From an uncultured Pseudomonadota bacterium (GTDB taxonomy: Bacteria > Pseudomonadota > Gammaproteobacteria > Burkholderiales > Rhodocyclaceae): 64,000 nucleotides of DNA. Under the pieces are notes generated by a model. It was given only the letters and a program-made list of their open reading frames with translations. It was not told the origin of the DNA and made no database searches. The first letter of the stretch is position 1. Each line of letters opens with the position of its first letter. Shown here one piece after another: positions 46,988 through 55,920 of the stretch. The translations under genes were made by a program, and so were the position numbers. Where the stretch lies: NCBI GenBank assembly GCA_903951825.1, contig CAJBDJ010000026.1, forward strand, positions 55,335-119,334, written 5' to 3'.

Positions 46988-47920
46988 TCAGGCGGCTTTC
47001 TTTTCAATCTGGGCGAGGACTTCATCCGCCCACGCCCGCGGCGCCATCGGGAAGCCGAGGCGGGCGCGGCTGTCGAGGTAAGCCTGCGCCACGGCGCGCG
47101 CCAGGTTGCGGATACGGCCGATATAAGCGGCACGCTCGGTGACCGAAATGGCACCCCGTGCATCGAGCAGGTTGAAGGTGTGGGCGGCTTTCAGCACTTG
47201 CTCGTAGGCCGGCAGCGCGAGTTTGGCCAACATCAGTTGCTGCGCCTGTTTTTCGTGGGCGGCAAAGGCGGTGAACAGGAATTCGACGTCGGAATGCTCG
47301 AAGTTGTAGGCCGATTGCTCGACTTCATTCTGGTGATAAACGTCGCCGTATGTCAGGCCATCCGTCCATTGAAGATCAAACACGTTTTCGACACCTTGCA
47401 GGTACATGCACAGACGCTCCAGACCATAGGTGATTTCGCCGGTGATCGGCTTGCAGTCAATGCCGCCGACCTGCTGGAAATAAGTGAATTGGGTTACTTC
47501 CATGCCATTCATCCAGACTTCCCAGCCCAGCCCCCAGGCGCCCAGTGTCGGGTTTTCCCAATCATCTTCGACAAAACGCACGTCATTTTTCTTGAGGTCG
47601 AAGCCGAGCGCTTCCAGAGAGCCGAGATACAGTTCAAGAATGTTGTCCGGCGCCGGCTTGAGCACGACTTGATACTGGTAATAATGCTGCATCCGGTTCG
47701 GGTTCTCGCCGTAGCGGCCATCTTTCGGGCGGCGCGACGGTTGTACGTAAGCGGCCTTCCAGGGCTCGGGGCCGATGGCTCGCAAGAAGGTTGCGGTATG
47801 GCTGGTGCCGGCGCCGACTTCCATATCGTAGGGTTGCAGCAGGGCGCAGCCCTGATTGTTCCAGTAAGCCTGCAGCCGCAGGATGACTTCTTGAAAGGTA
47901 GGGGGCTTGCGGGTCATCAT
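46988..47920 (-). CDS. glyQ: Glycyl-tRNA synthetase alpha subunit
   Basis: Starting at one of two adjacent Met codons (47920 or 47917) the subunit has about 310 residues. It holds the class II catalytic core: [60 protein letters not shown] and [20 protein letters not shown]. The 100-residue N-terminal extension in the track is intergenic. It heads a six-gene operon. Confidence 0.96.
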   Translation of the reverse strand: MMTRKPPTFQEVILRLQAYWNNQGCALLQPYDMEVGAGTSHTATFLRAIGPEPWKAAYVQPSRRPKDGRYGENPNRMQHYYQYQVVLKPAPDNILELYLGSLEALGFDLKKNDVRFVEDDWENPTLGAWGLGWEVWMNGMEVTQFTYFQQVGGIDCKPITGEITYGLERLCMYLQGVENVFDLQWTDGLTYGDVYHQNEVEQSAYNFEHSDVEFLFTAFAAHEKQAQQLMLAKLALPAYEQVLKAAHTFNLLDARGAISVTERAAYIGRIRNLARAVAQAYLDSRARLGFPMAPRAWADEVLAQIEKKAA

Positions 47921-48080
47921 CGAACGCACTCGGTAAGACAGAAAGGTGCGAATTTTACTTGGTTTTGGTACGCGCCAGCAGCGCACCGGAAGGCGCCGGC
48001 GAGAGCGGTGGTGTGGGGATGGACAAATCCTCCTTGTTGTTGTGATGCAACATTGGCGCTGCCATAGAAGTGTCGAAATA

Positions 48081-48109
48081 TTGACGATATTCAATATAAT
48101 CAATAGACT
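48081..48109 (+). promoter_or_regulatory. Putative sigma-70 promoter for the transglycosylase gene
   Basis: TTGACG, 17 bases, TAGACT. The spacer includes a second candidate -10, TATAAT (48095-48100). It lies in the 325-base gap between glyQ and the transglycosylase gene, which otherwise holds a small hairpin (GCTGC-GGT-GCAGC) and no gene. Confidence 0.5.
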
Positions 48110-48245
48110 GCAATAAATGCTGCGGTGCAGCAACGATTGCCCTGCTGGTCTGCCCTTGTCGGCTGCAGGAGAATCGATGCCGTACCCCCTGTAACCGTTT
48201 GCTGTCGGCGTTGTTGGCCGCAGTGGCAACAGTGAAGGAGGTCAC

Positions 48246-48947
48246 GTGTTCACTACGACACTATTCCACCCGGTCATGTCCCGCTGGACATCGACTGTCA
48301 TTAACCTGATCCAGAACGCCCTGATGATCTCCGGCCTGTTTTTGGTGATTGGCCTGGTCGGCCTGCATCAGGGCCATGCCGGCCTGATCGAAGGTGCCAG
48401 ATCGTTGCTGCCGAGACAACTGCTGCAGGGCGAACTCCCGGTCGATACGGTGCTTGACGAAACCTTGGTTGAAGATAGCCAGGCTCAAAAACTCAGTGCG
48501 CCGATGCGCGGTGCCCTGTCCTACGTCTCCAAACGCTACCGCGTGTCGACCGACGCGCTGTTGCCGGTTTTCGCCACGGCGCAAGAAGCTGGGCGTGAGT
48601 TGCGCATCGATCCTCTGTTGATCATTGCCGTGATTGGTGTCGAATCCGGCTTCAATCCACTCTCGCAAAGCGTCGTTGGTGCTCAGGGTTTGATGCAGGT
48701 CATGCCGCGTTTCCACAAAGACAAATTGCCCAGCGATGCTGGAGACCTGCCGTTCTTCGACCCGCTGACCAATGTTCAGGTGGGCGCCAGGGTGCTCAAG
48801 GAATCGATCACCCGCAATGGCGGCATCGAGAGTGGTCTGCAGCAATTCGCCGGCGCCATCAATGACCCAGATCGTCGCTATGCACTGAAGGTTCTGGCCG
48901 AGCGCCAGCGTCTTGAACAAGCCGCGCAGCGATTGGGCGCGGCCTGA
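48246..48947 (+). CDS. Membrane-anchored lytic transglycosylase (SLT)
   Basis: This 233-residue protein starts at GTG, justified by a full ribosome site AAGGAGGT six bases upstream. A single N-terminal membrane helix (LMISGLFLVIGLVGLHQG) is followed by a stalk of about 60 residues and an SLT domain: IDPLLIIAVIGVESGFNPLSQSVVGAQGLMQVMPRF, with the catalytic Glu in GVESGF. It probably acts on peptidoglycan from the periplasmic face of the inner membrane. Confidence 0.9.
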   Translation: MFTTTLFHPVMSRWTSTVINLIQNALMISGLFLVIGLVGLHQGHAGLIEGARSLLPRQLLQGELPVDTVLDETLVEDSQAQKLSAPMRGALSYVSKRYRVSTDALLPVFATAQEAGRELRIDPLLIIAVIGVESGFNPLSQSVVGAQGLMQVMPRFHKDKLPSDAGDLPFFDPLTNVQVGARVLKESITRNGGIESGLQQFAGAINDPDRRYALKVLAERQRLEQAAQRLGAA

Positions 48948-49004
48948 GCGAAGCGCTCCCCCCGTATAATTTATTCCCTTGATCATCAGACAGGGAGCGC
49001 GGAT

Positions 49005-49949
49005 ATGTTCGATTGGAGAGATTACGGCAACGGCATCATTGCCTTCGATGCCGGCTATGTCCGGCCGATTCTGGCAGCGATTCACCTGATTGTCGCTGAT
49101 GGTCGCGTCGCCCTCGTCGATACTGGCAGCAACGATTCCCTGCCGAATGTTCTTGCCGCGCTCGAAAAGCTCGGGCTGGCGCGCGACGCCGTCGATTACA
49201 TCATCCTTACCCACATTCACCTCGATCATGCCGGGGGTGCCGGACGGCTCATGCGCGAACTCCCGCGAGCCAGGCTGGTCGTTCATCCGCGCGGGACGCG
49301 GCACATGGCCGAGCCCTCCAGGCTGGTGGCCGGGGTCACGGCAGTTTATGGTCAGGAATATGTCGAAACCGTCTACGGCGACATCCTGCCCGTCCCTGCC
49401 GAGCGGATCATCGAAGCCACCGAGGGGCTGATTCTGCACCTGGGGCGTCGCGAATTGCTGATGATCGACACGCCGGGTCATGCCAAGCACCACATTTGTG
49501 TGGTTGACCGCCAGGCCGGGGCGATTTTCTCTGGTGACATGTTCGGCCTCTCCTATCGCGAATTTGACGTCGATGGACGCCAGTTCATCATGCCAACCAC
49601 CTCGCCGACACAGTTCGATGCCGCTGAAATGCGCACCTCGATTGAGCGCCTGATGAGTTTTCAGCCGAGCGCCATGTATCTCACGCACTACGCTCAATTG
49701 ACCGATTTGCCGACGCAAGCCGCCAATCTGCGGCGCCGTCTGGACGCCCAGGTAGCGATTGCCGAAGCGCACGCCGCGGGCGGACAAAACCGCCACGCTG
49801 CGATCAAGGCGGAAACTACGGCCTACCTGCTGGCTGAATTGCGCGCCCACGGCTGCCAGTTGCCGGAAGCCGCCATGCTTGAAGTGCTGGCGACCGATCT
49901 TGAACTGAATGCTCAGGGGCTCGCTTACTGGCTCGATCACCGCGGCTGA
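49005..49949 (+). CDS. MBL-fold metallo-hydrolase
   Basis: This 314-residue protein has the metallo-beta-lactamase motif THIHLDHAGGAG (HxHxDH) and further metal ligands in DTPGHAKHHICV and FSGDMFG. The beginning (GIIAFDAGYVRP...VALVDTGSNDS) is typical of the glyoxalase-II-like branch. A C-terminal helical region of about 80 residues follows the domain. The substrate is unknown. It is 57 bases downstream of the transglycosylase gene and may share its transcript. Confidence 0.88.
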   Translation: MFDWRDYGNGIIAFDAGYVRPILAAIHLIVADGRVALVDTGSNDSLPNVLAALEKLGLARDAVDYIILTHIHLDHAGGAGRLMRELPRARLVVHPRGTRHMAEPSRLVAGVTAVYGQEYVETVYGDILPVPAERIIEATEGLILHLGRRELLMIDTPGHAKHHICVVDRQAGAIFSGDMFGLSYREFDVDGRQFIMPTTSPTQFDAAEMRTSIERLMSFQPSAMYLTHYAQLTDLPTQAANLRRRLDAQVAIAEAHAAGGQNRHAAIKAETTAYLLAELRAHGCQLPEAAMLEVLATDLELNAQGLAYWLDHRG

Positions 49950-50303
49950 TCAAATGGCGAGGCAGCGCAACTTTGTGAATCTGTCGGCCTCTGATGCGCT
50001 GTGTGCCATGCGCCAAAAACGCGGATGAGTTTGAACTGGAAATTATCGACCCAAGACGACAATCCCTGATTGAAGTATCCGGATCATTACCCACGTCGAA
50101 GAGGTGCAAAAAATGACGCAAGATATTCGACACTGGAAGCAACTGCACGAACTGTGTAAGCAAGTGGTGCGTTTGTATCGCAAGAGCCGGCAGCTGCACC
50201 ACGCTTCTGTCTTGAGTTGAATTGCAATAGCTCAAACAACTCTGTGACCGTAGTCCTGAGGGGCATTCACCTTGATTTTCGCCCCGTCCAGACTGATCGT
50301 GCC
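49950..50303 (+). other. 354-base gap with two tiny coupled ORFs, no confident gene
   Basis: On plus, a 40-codon ORF starting MRCVPCAKNADEFE (49994-50116) overlaps by ATGA a 35-codon ORF starting MTQDIRHWKQLHELC (50113-50220). Neither has a clear ribosome site or a family I recognise. On minus, the frame of the neighbouring solute-binding protein stays open past its stop (GTISLDGAKIKVNAPQDYGHRVV, then a stop), hinting at a lost C-terminal extension. No terminator is seen here. Confidence 0.3.
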
Positions 50304-51209
50304 CTAATTTACTGGGCGGTCATTCGGATTGGCGTAAGCAGCCTTGTTCAAAGGCGAAATCGGGAAATTTAAATTCCGGTTTCCGGGTGGAATCGGCTTC
50401 ATGAACCAAGTGTCGTAGAGTCTTTCCATTTCACCGGACTTCATTAAACCAAGCACAACATCATCAACCAATTGCTTAAATTGCGCGTCGTCTTTAGGCA
50501 AAATCAATGCGTAGGGTTCGACGGAATAACTTTCGTCAAGGATGGCGTACTTTTCGGGCTTTGCGGATTCTGCCCGTGAAGCGAGCAAACTGGCGTACTC
50601 GGTAACGTACGCATCGGCATTCCCGGCAACCAGCATGGACATTGATTGCGCAGGATTACGGCCAAGCAGTGTACGAATTGAAACCCCGCGCGACAATGCA
50701 GCCTGCTTGATCAAGCGATCTGCAGGCTCACCCACAGTGGTGACGACACGCTTGCCATCCATATCCTTGAGCGATTTTCCAGCCGACTCTACTGGCACCA
50801 TGGCCCTTACTTCGGAAACAAAGAAGGTCGTCGAGAATGCAACCTGTTGCGCGCGACCCACCGTATTCGTGTGGGCGCCACATCCGATGTCCGCCATTCC
50901 TGTCTTGACCATCATCGTCGGGGTATTCGAACTCAGCGGGACGGGCTGCACCAAGAGTTTTTTGCCGAGTTTTTCTTCGATAGCTTTGACCACACGATGG
51001 CAGATATCAACACCCATCCCCATGGGTTCATCGCTGCCGGAAACGGCAAAAGAAAAAGGAACGGACGTCTCATCGTAGCCAAGAAAGATGCTACCTCTCG
51101 CTGAAATCCGCTCCAGCGTCGAACCCGAAACCTCACTCCGCGCGACAAAACTGGCGGTGGCGAGTGCCGCAATGCACAACATGCGGATCAGCGAATGACG
51201 CGACTTCAT
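50304..51209 (-). CDS. Orphan amino-acid-type periplasmic solute-binding protein
   Basis: This 301-residue protein has a signal peptide (LIRMLCIAALATASFVARSEV) and the type II periplasmic-binding fold of the glutamate/aspartate group. ISARGSIFLGYDETSVPFSF opens the domain; DICHRVVKAIEEKLG, TPTMMVKTGMADIGCGAHTNT and VVTTVGEPADRLI follow. No permease or ATPase gene accompanies it. Its start overlaps the TolC gene stop (ATGA), so it is coupled to a secretion outer-membrane protein and sits opposite lapG-lapD. That suggests a sensory role rather than transport, which is an inference. Confidence 0.88.
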   Translation of the reverse strand: MKSRHSLIRMLCIAALATASFVARSEVSGSTLERISARGSIFLGYDETSVPFSFAVSGSDEPMGMGVDICHRVVKAIEEKLGKKLLVQPVPLSSNTPTMMVKTGMADIGCGAHTNTVGRAQQVAFSTTFFVSEVRAMVPVESAGKSLKDMDGKRVVTTVGEPADRLIKQAALSRGVSIRTLLGRNPAQSMSMLVAGNADAYVTEYASLLASRAESAKPEKYAILDESYSVEPYALILPKDDAQFKQLVDDVVLGLMKSGEMERLYDTWFMKPIPPGNRNLNFPISPLNKAAYANPNDRPVN

Positions 51210-53095
51210 TTGCTATCTTTCTTGCAGCCACCCGATTGTGCATTTGCACAGGGAACTGAACTTTCGCGATTGATCAACCACTTGCCATTGACCTTGATCA
51301 TTTCCAGTGTTTTTTGCGTAATGTCGTTGTAACGGCTGGACTTGTAAACCTGACGGAAATCGGCGAAAGCCCGATCATTTCCATCTTGGCGTACCGTCAG
51401 ATCGTGAATGGTAACGTTGATCACGTCACGTCCGACAATTCGACTGCGCCGTATCTGGTACCAGTCTTCGCGCGACACACCGCCATCCGGGGTAAAAGTC
51501 TGTGCGTAGAAATTGATGTAATTGTTGTAATCCTTCGCCATCCATGCGGCAGCCCAGGCTCTGACTTGTTGCCCCACTTCCACATCGGCACCTAGTGGAG
51601 CGAGTGCGGGCGCTGAGGTAATGCCAGGACGGCTTTTTTCCACCATCAGCATGGCACGACTGTCGAGTTCCTCTCGACCTGTAGCGACGACACGCACCGC
51701 TTCCGGTGCGCACAACTGGGTTCCATCGACCTGGGCAAGCGCCTGCTGTTCAGGTGTATCCGTATCCAGTTTTTCAAGCCCCAAAAATTCCAGCAAGGTG
51801 CCCATGCCGGCATGGGTACGCAGATAGGCGAGAATCAGATCCATATCAACGTTGACTGCTGCGCGGCGCGCTGACAAGAGTTCGTTTTCGGTGTCGAGCA
51901 AGTCAAGCAGGGTGCGCTGCCCCACGTCGTATTGATCACGATAGGCATCACGTGTTTTTTCCAGCTGGGAAACCTGCGACTTGACAAATCCCACTTGCTG
52001 CCGAAGCCGGCTGACATCGTTGTAGGCAATCGCAAGTGTCTGGCGGGTATCACGACATGCTTTTTCGCGCATGTCTAGCGAAATATTTTTTCGCTCCATG
52101 AATTGCTTTTCACGCGCCAAATCGGAGCCGCCGTTGAAAAGATTCCAGGAAACCACGAACTCGGCAACGTTATTTATGCGGTCACCCGTCACCCCCTGAT
52201 AGTTGGTGGTGTTGTCGGTTCGTGCCCGAAAGTCAAGCCGCGGCAAATAGGCTGCACGGCGGACGTCAATATCGTACTGCGCGGCTTCGATATTCTCGAT
52301 GGCAGCCAGTAATGCCGGATTCTTTTTGAGCAAAATTCCAATTGCTTCAGCCTGGCTATCAGGATATTTCTCACCCATTAAATTGGGCGGGACGGCAATG
52401 TTGGGTGGCTGACTATTGACTAGACGCAGATAACGCGCAGTGACGTCATGAAGATTAGCCGTCTCGGTGGTCAAATTGAGTTCTGCCAGCGCCAAGCGAC
52501 TACCCGCTTGTTCAAGATCTACACGGCGACCCACCCCCGACTGGGTGCGCCGCATCAGCTGTTCGTAGGTGGTTTTGTGTTGAACGTAATTGTCTTCGGC
52601 AAGATTGTTGAGAAGGCGGTAGCGCAGCACATCAAGATAAGCACGCGAAGCCTCAAGGGCGACATTTTCCGATGCGTCGAGCAATTCGTAGTAACGAACC
52701 AGTTTGGCTTTATCAAGCCTGCGCACTTCGTTTCGTGCGGCGAATCCATCAAAAATCATCTGGCTAAGGCTCAGCACATAGCCGTTACGGTTGTAATCGT
52801 TAGATTGATTTAGCGGCGGCTGCTCCAAACTCTCCTTGCCAGCCCCGACGGTCGCATCGACGCGCGGGAGCATGCTGCCGAAAGCAACCCCCACTTCTTC
52901 ACTGGCCGCCTTGTAATTGTGCCACTTGGAAACAACTTCCGGGCTGTTGAGAATCGCACTTTGAGCCACTGATTTCAACGTAGTGAATTCTGGTGTCTTT
53001 GGCGCGTCGGCTCCGGATGCGGTTGGTGTACCGGCGATACTCAGCAGTGGGAACGCCAAAGCTAGTGCAAGACTGATAATCGATTTAGTATTCAT
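51206..53095 (-). CDS. TolC-family type I secretion outer-membrane protein with C-terminal NTF2/Cds6-like domain
   Basis: From ATG 53095 the protein has 629 residues. A signal peptide (SIISLALALAFPLLSIAG) is followed by a TolC/AggA-like core with two OEP repeats (for example YNRNGYVLSLSQMIFDGFAARNEV and AEFVVSWNLFNGGSDLAREKQ, and QYDVGQRTLLDLLDTENELLSARRAA). Beyond the normal TolC end, about residues 510-625 form an extra domain: VRAWAAAWMAKDYNNYINFYAQTF, REDWYQIRRSRI, ADFRQVYKSSRYNDITQKTLEM and GKWLINRE, which fits the NTF2-like/Cds6 C-terminal family. By position it would be the LapE-type channel for a T1SS adhesin. The track start 53152 overlaps lapG. Confidence 0.85.
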   Translation of the reverse strand: MNTKSIISLALALAFPLLSIAGTPTASGADAPKTPEFTTLKSVAQSAILNSPEVVSKWHNYKAASEEVGVAFGSMLPRVDATVGAGKESLEQPPLNQSNDYNRNGYVLSLSQMIFDGFAARNEVRRLDKAKLVRYYELLDASENVALEASRAYLDVLRYRLLNNLAEDNYVQHKTTYEQLMRRTQSGVGRRVDLEQAGSRLALAELNLTTETANLHDVTARYLRLVNSQPPNIAVPPNLMGEKYPDSQAEAIGILLKKNPALLAAIENIEAAQYDIDVRRAAYLPRLDFRARTDNTTNYQGVTGDRINNVAEFVVSWNLFNGGSDLAREKQFMERKNISLDMREKACRDTRQTLAIAYNDVSRLRQQVGFVKSQVSQLEKTRDAYRDQYDVGQRTLLDLLDTENELLSARRAAVNVDMDLILAYLRTHAGMGTLLEFLGLEKLDTDTPEQQALAQVDGTQLCAPEAVRVVATGREELDSRAMLMVEKSRPGITSAPALAPLGADVEVGQQVRAWAAAWMAKDYNNYINFYAQTFTPDGGVSREDWYQIRRSRIVGRDVINVTIHDLTVRQDGNDRAFADFRQVYKSSRYNDITQKTLEMIKVNGKWLINRESSVPCANAQSGGCKKDSK

Positions 53096-53145
53096 GGTCA
53101 TCTCGGATTTTTTGATTTGTGCATTTAGGCAGTTAACGAACGTGC

Positions 53146-53853
53146 GTGACACCCAAAGATAACATATTAACCAGAAATTTTTACACTTCCTTGCCCGCCC
53201 ATTTCATCCCTGATTGCCGAAAAATTGTCGTCTGGTTGGCGTTTTTGGGGGGGCTGTGCATACTTTATCCGGTCTTCGGTCTCAACTTTGAGTTGATGCA
53301 ACAATCCTTGGTGGCGCGCTTTGGGCCGGGGCAGGTGACGGTATTTCGCGAATGGCAGCAGTTGCTGGAAAATGCCCGCAACGGGGCAGAATCCGAAAAA
53401 TTGCGTAAAACAAACGATTTCTTCAACCGACGTATCGGCTTTGACGATGACATAACGGTTTGGGGGCAAGCCGACTATTGGGCTACGCCTCTGGAGACGA
53501 TAGGCCGTGGTCGCGCCGACTGCGAAGACTTCTCAATCGCAAAATATTTCACTTTGCTCAACATGGGCGTACCGCTTGCGAAATTGAGGTTGGTGTACGT
53601 CAAGGCCAGCCTTAACGGTTCGCTTCAGGCACATATGGTGCTGGCCTACTATGCCAGCCCCTCTTCTGATCCCTTGGTACTCGACAATTTGATCACTGAC
53701 ATTCGCCCGGCGTCGCAGCGCAGCGATCTGTTTCCTATTTTCAGTTTTAATGGTGCGGGCTTGTGGCAGGGCACCGGAAACCAGTCGAGCAAGAGTAATC
53801 TCTCGCGCTGGCAGTATTTGCTGCAGCGTGCCCGCGCTGAAGGCTTCCAGTGA
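53146..53853 (+). CDS. lapG: LapG-type periplasmic transglutaminase-like cysteine protease
   Basis: This 235-residue protein starts at GTG, with one N-terminal membrane helix (KIVVWLAFLGGLCILYPVF) and a BTLCP domain. The triad is Cys126 (GRADCEDFS), His163 (QAHMVLAYY) and Asp180 (LVLDNL); these spacings (37 and 17) equal those I recall for Pseudomonas LapG (C135, H172, D189). Asp125 and Glu127 flank the Cys, matching the calcium ligands. LapG cuts the N-terminal part of large adhesins and frees them from the cell surface. The start has only a weak ribosome site. It is coupled to lapD and divergent from the TolC gene. Confidence 0.93.
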   Translation: MTPKDNILTRNFYTSLPAHFIPDCRKIVVWLAFLGGLCILYPVFGLNFELMQQSLVARFGPGQVTVFREWQQLLENARNGAESEKLRKTNDFFNRRIGFDDDITVWGQADYWATPLETIGRGRADCEDFSIAKYFTLLNMGVPLAKLRLVYVKASLNGSLQAHMVLAYYASPSSDPLVLDNLITDIRPASQRSDLFPIFSFNGAGLWQGTGNQSSKSNLSRWQYLLQRARAEGFQ

Positions 53854-53863
53854 GGTAGTTCGC

Positions 53864-55777
53864 ATGTCTCTTTTTCGACAGCTTTGGATTGCAGTGATTG
53901 CTGCAACGCTCATCGCCTTCGCGGGCAGTTTGATCGTCAGCATGATCACCGCACGCCAATACGTGGAACAACAATTGGCGATTAAAAACAATGACAACGC
54001 AAATTCGTTGGCCTTGTCCATGTCCCAGTTGCCCAAAGACCCGATCACCATCGAGCTGCAGGTGGCGGCGATATTTGATAGCGGTCAGTACGCCTCGGTG
54101 CGGGTCAATAACCCACAAGGCGGATTGATCGTCGAGCGGGTCAACCAGGCGGATACTGCCCATGTTCCCGGCTGGTTCATCGCCTTGTTCCCAATTGACT
54201 CAGCGCCCGGAGTCGCGCAGATATCAACGGGATGGGCGCAATTTGGAACGGTTGAGTTGGTCAGTCGCAAACAATTCGCATACCAGGAGTTGTGGCGTGG
54301 TGGAATCAGACTGATCTGGTGGTTTGTCGGTGGCGGCATTGCGGTAGGTCTGTTTGGCATGATGGTTCTTCAGCGTATCAAAAGGCCGCTGGATGCAGTC
54401 GTTGAACAGGCTCAGGCGATCAGCGAACGACGTTTTGTGGTTATCCCCGAGCCTCCGGCACTTGAGTTGAAAAGCGTAGTGCGCGCGATGAATGCCATGG
54501 TCGGCCGACTCAAAGTGATGTTTGCCGAAGAGACCGCGCGGCTCGAAAAAGTGCGCCGCGAGGCAACGCAGGACGGCCTGACCGGCGTAGCCAATCGTGC
54601 GTATTTTATGAATCAGCTTGATGCAGCGCTCAAGGATGATGATGCAGCCGCTTTCGGCAGCTTGCTCTTCGTTCGTCTGACTGATCTCGTGGGCATCAAC
54701 AAACGTGGCGGCCGCGAGGCGGCGGATGATGTGCTACAGAAGATCGGCAAAGCCCTTGCTGAGATCGCCGCTCAAATCCATGGAGGAGCCCCGGCTCGAC
54801 TGCACGGCGGTGACTTCGCCTTGCTGTTGCCGGGAATCGCTGATCCAGGCGCGTTCGCCGAAAAACTTCTCACCGTGATGGGTGACTTGGTCGCCGCCGG
54901 CCTGATTGATCCGGGCGCCGTTGGTTATATCGCAAGCGGCACCTATCAGCGCGGCGATAGCCCCGGCCATTTGCTCGCCCATCTCGACGCGACGCTGGCC
55001 AGTGCCGAGGGGCAAGGTGCACTCGCTTGGGTGCGTGCTGAGTTGAATCAGGAAACCCCCGCCAACTCACATGCCGAGTGGAAAGTGCTTCTGGAAACCG
55101 CCATCCAGAGGCAACGTGTGCGCCTGGTTGATTTCCCGGTTTGCGGAAAAGAGGGGCAGCTACTCCACATGGAATGTCCGCTGCGACTGCAAGCGACTGA
55201 AAATGGCGAGTGGCTGACCGCCGGCAGCTTCATGCCGATGGCCTCACGGTTAGCCATGACCAGCGCCCTCGACCTGGCGGCAACCCGCCTCGCGCTTGCC
55301 CGAATTGCCGATGGCGCATTAGCCGTTGCGGTCAATATATCCGGCGAGTCGATTGTTGATCCACTATTTCGCAGTCGCATTTATGCGCTGGTCGCTCCCC
55401 ACAAAAAGATTGCTTCACGTCTCTGGCTTGAGGTATCGGAGGTTGGTGCATTCCGTCACCTCACCGAATTCCGCGCCTTTTGTGACAGTTTGCGTCCTCT
55501 TGGATGCCGGCTCGGCATTGAGCACTTTGGTCGCCAATTTAGCGATATTGGCCAAATTCATGACTTCGGGCTGGATTACATCAAGGTCGATGGCAGCTTC
55601 ATCCGCGCCATCCATGAGGAACAGGGCAACCAGACATTCCTCAAAGGACTCTGCGGAATTGCCCACAATATTGGATTGACCGTTATTGCCGAGAGTGTCG
55701 AAAATGCCGACGAACTAGCCGTCCTCCCTGTCCTCGGTTTTGACGGCGCCACCGGTCCCGCAGTATCAAGAATGTAG
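53864..55777 (+). CDS. lapD: LapD-type c-di-GMP receptor with degenerate GGDEF and EAL domains
   Basis: From ATG 53864, ten bases after lapG, the protein has 637 residues. TM1 (LWIAVIAATLIAFAGSLIVS), a periplasmic output domain of the LapD/MoxY type, TM2 (about 148-168), HAMP, GGDEF-like domain with ARLHGGDFALLLP in place of a canonical GGDEF, then an EAL-like domain where the EAL position reads ECP (about 435). Both are expected to be enzymatically dead. The C-terminus FDGATGPAVS is typical. LapD bound to c-di-GMP sequesters LapG and so protects surface adhesin. The track start adds 38 residues overlapping lapG. Confidence 0.93.
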   Translation: MSLFRQLWIAVIAATLIAFAGSLIVSMITARQYVEQQLAIKNNDNANSLALSMSQLPKDPITIELQVAAIFDSGQYASVRVNNPQGGLIVERVNQADTAHVPGWFIALFPIDSAPGVAQISTGWAQFGTVELVSRKQFAYQELWRGGIRLIWWFVGGGIAVGLFGMMVLQRIKRPLDAVVEQAQAISERRFVVIPEPPALELKSVVRAMNAMVGRLKVMFAEETARLEKVRREATQDGLTGVANRAYFMNQLDAALKDDDAAAFGSLLFVRLTDLVGINKRGGREAADDVLQKIGKALAEIAAQIHGGAPARLHGGDFALLLPGIADPGAFAEKLLTVMGDLVAAGLIDPGAVGYIASGTYQRGDSPGHLLAHLDATLASAEGQGALAWVRAELNQETPANSHAEWKVLLETAIQRQRVRLVDFPVCGKEGQLLHMECPLRLQATENGEWLTAGSFMPMASRLAMTSALDLAATRLALARIADGALAVAVNISGESIVDPLFRSRIYALVAPHKKIASRLWLEVSEVGAFRHLTEFRAFCDSLRPLGCRLGIEHFGRQFSDIGQIHDFGLDYIKVDGSFIRAIHEEQGNQTFLKGLCGIAHNIGLTVIAESVENADELAVLPVLGFDGATGPAVSRM

Positions 55778-55920
55778 CGGTTTGTCGGGTCATTCACCCG
55801 GCAATTCCGCAGTTTCATTAGGCGACTTCCATTGTTGTCTGGTGCTGAAAATCAGACATTAACCGTTTGGGGCTGTTTTCTACGGTCATCATCGCCTGGT
55901 CACAGGCGCAGTCAGGCTGT

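Noticed and set aside
48110-48245. Riboswitch in the leader of the transglycosylase gene
   Set aside because: A small GCTGC/GCAGC hairpin exists, but no conserved core of a c-di-GMP, c-di-AMP or other known riboswitch could be matched.
48261-49940. 559-codon minus ORF
   Set aside because: It spans the antisense of both the SLT transglycosylase and the MBL hydrolase, which carry clear motifs and ribosome sites on plus.
50304-51209. Solute-binding protein as part of an ABC importer operon
   Set aside because: No permease or ATPase gene adjoins it; its only coupled neighbour is the TolC-family gene.
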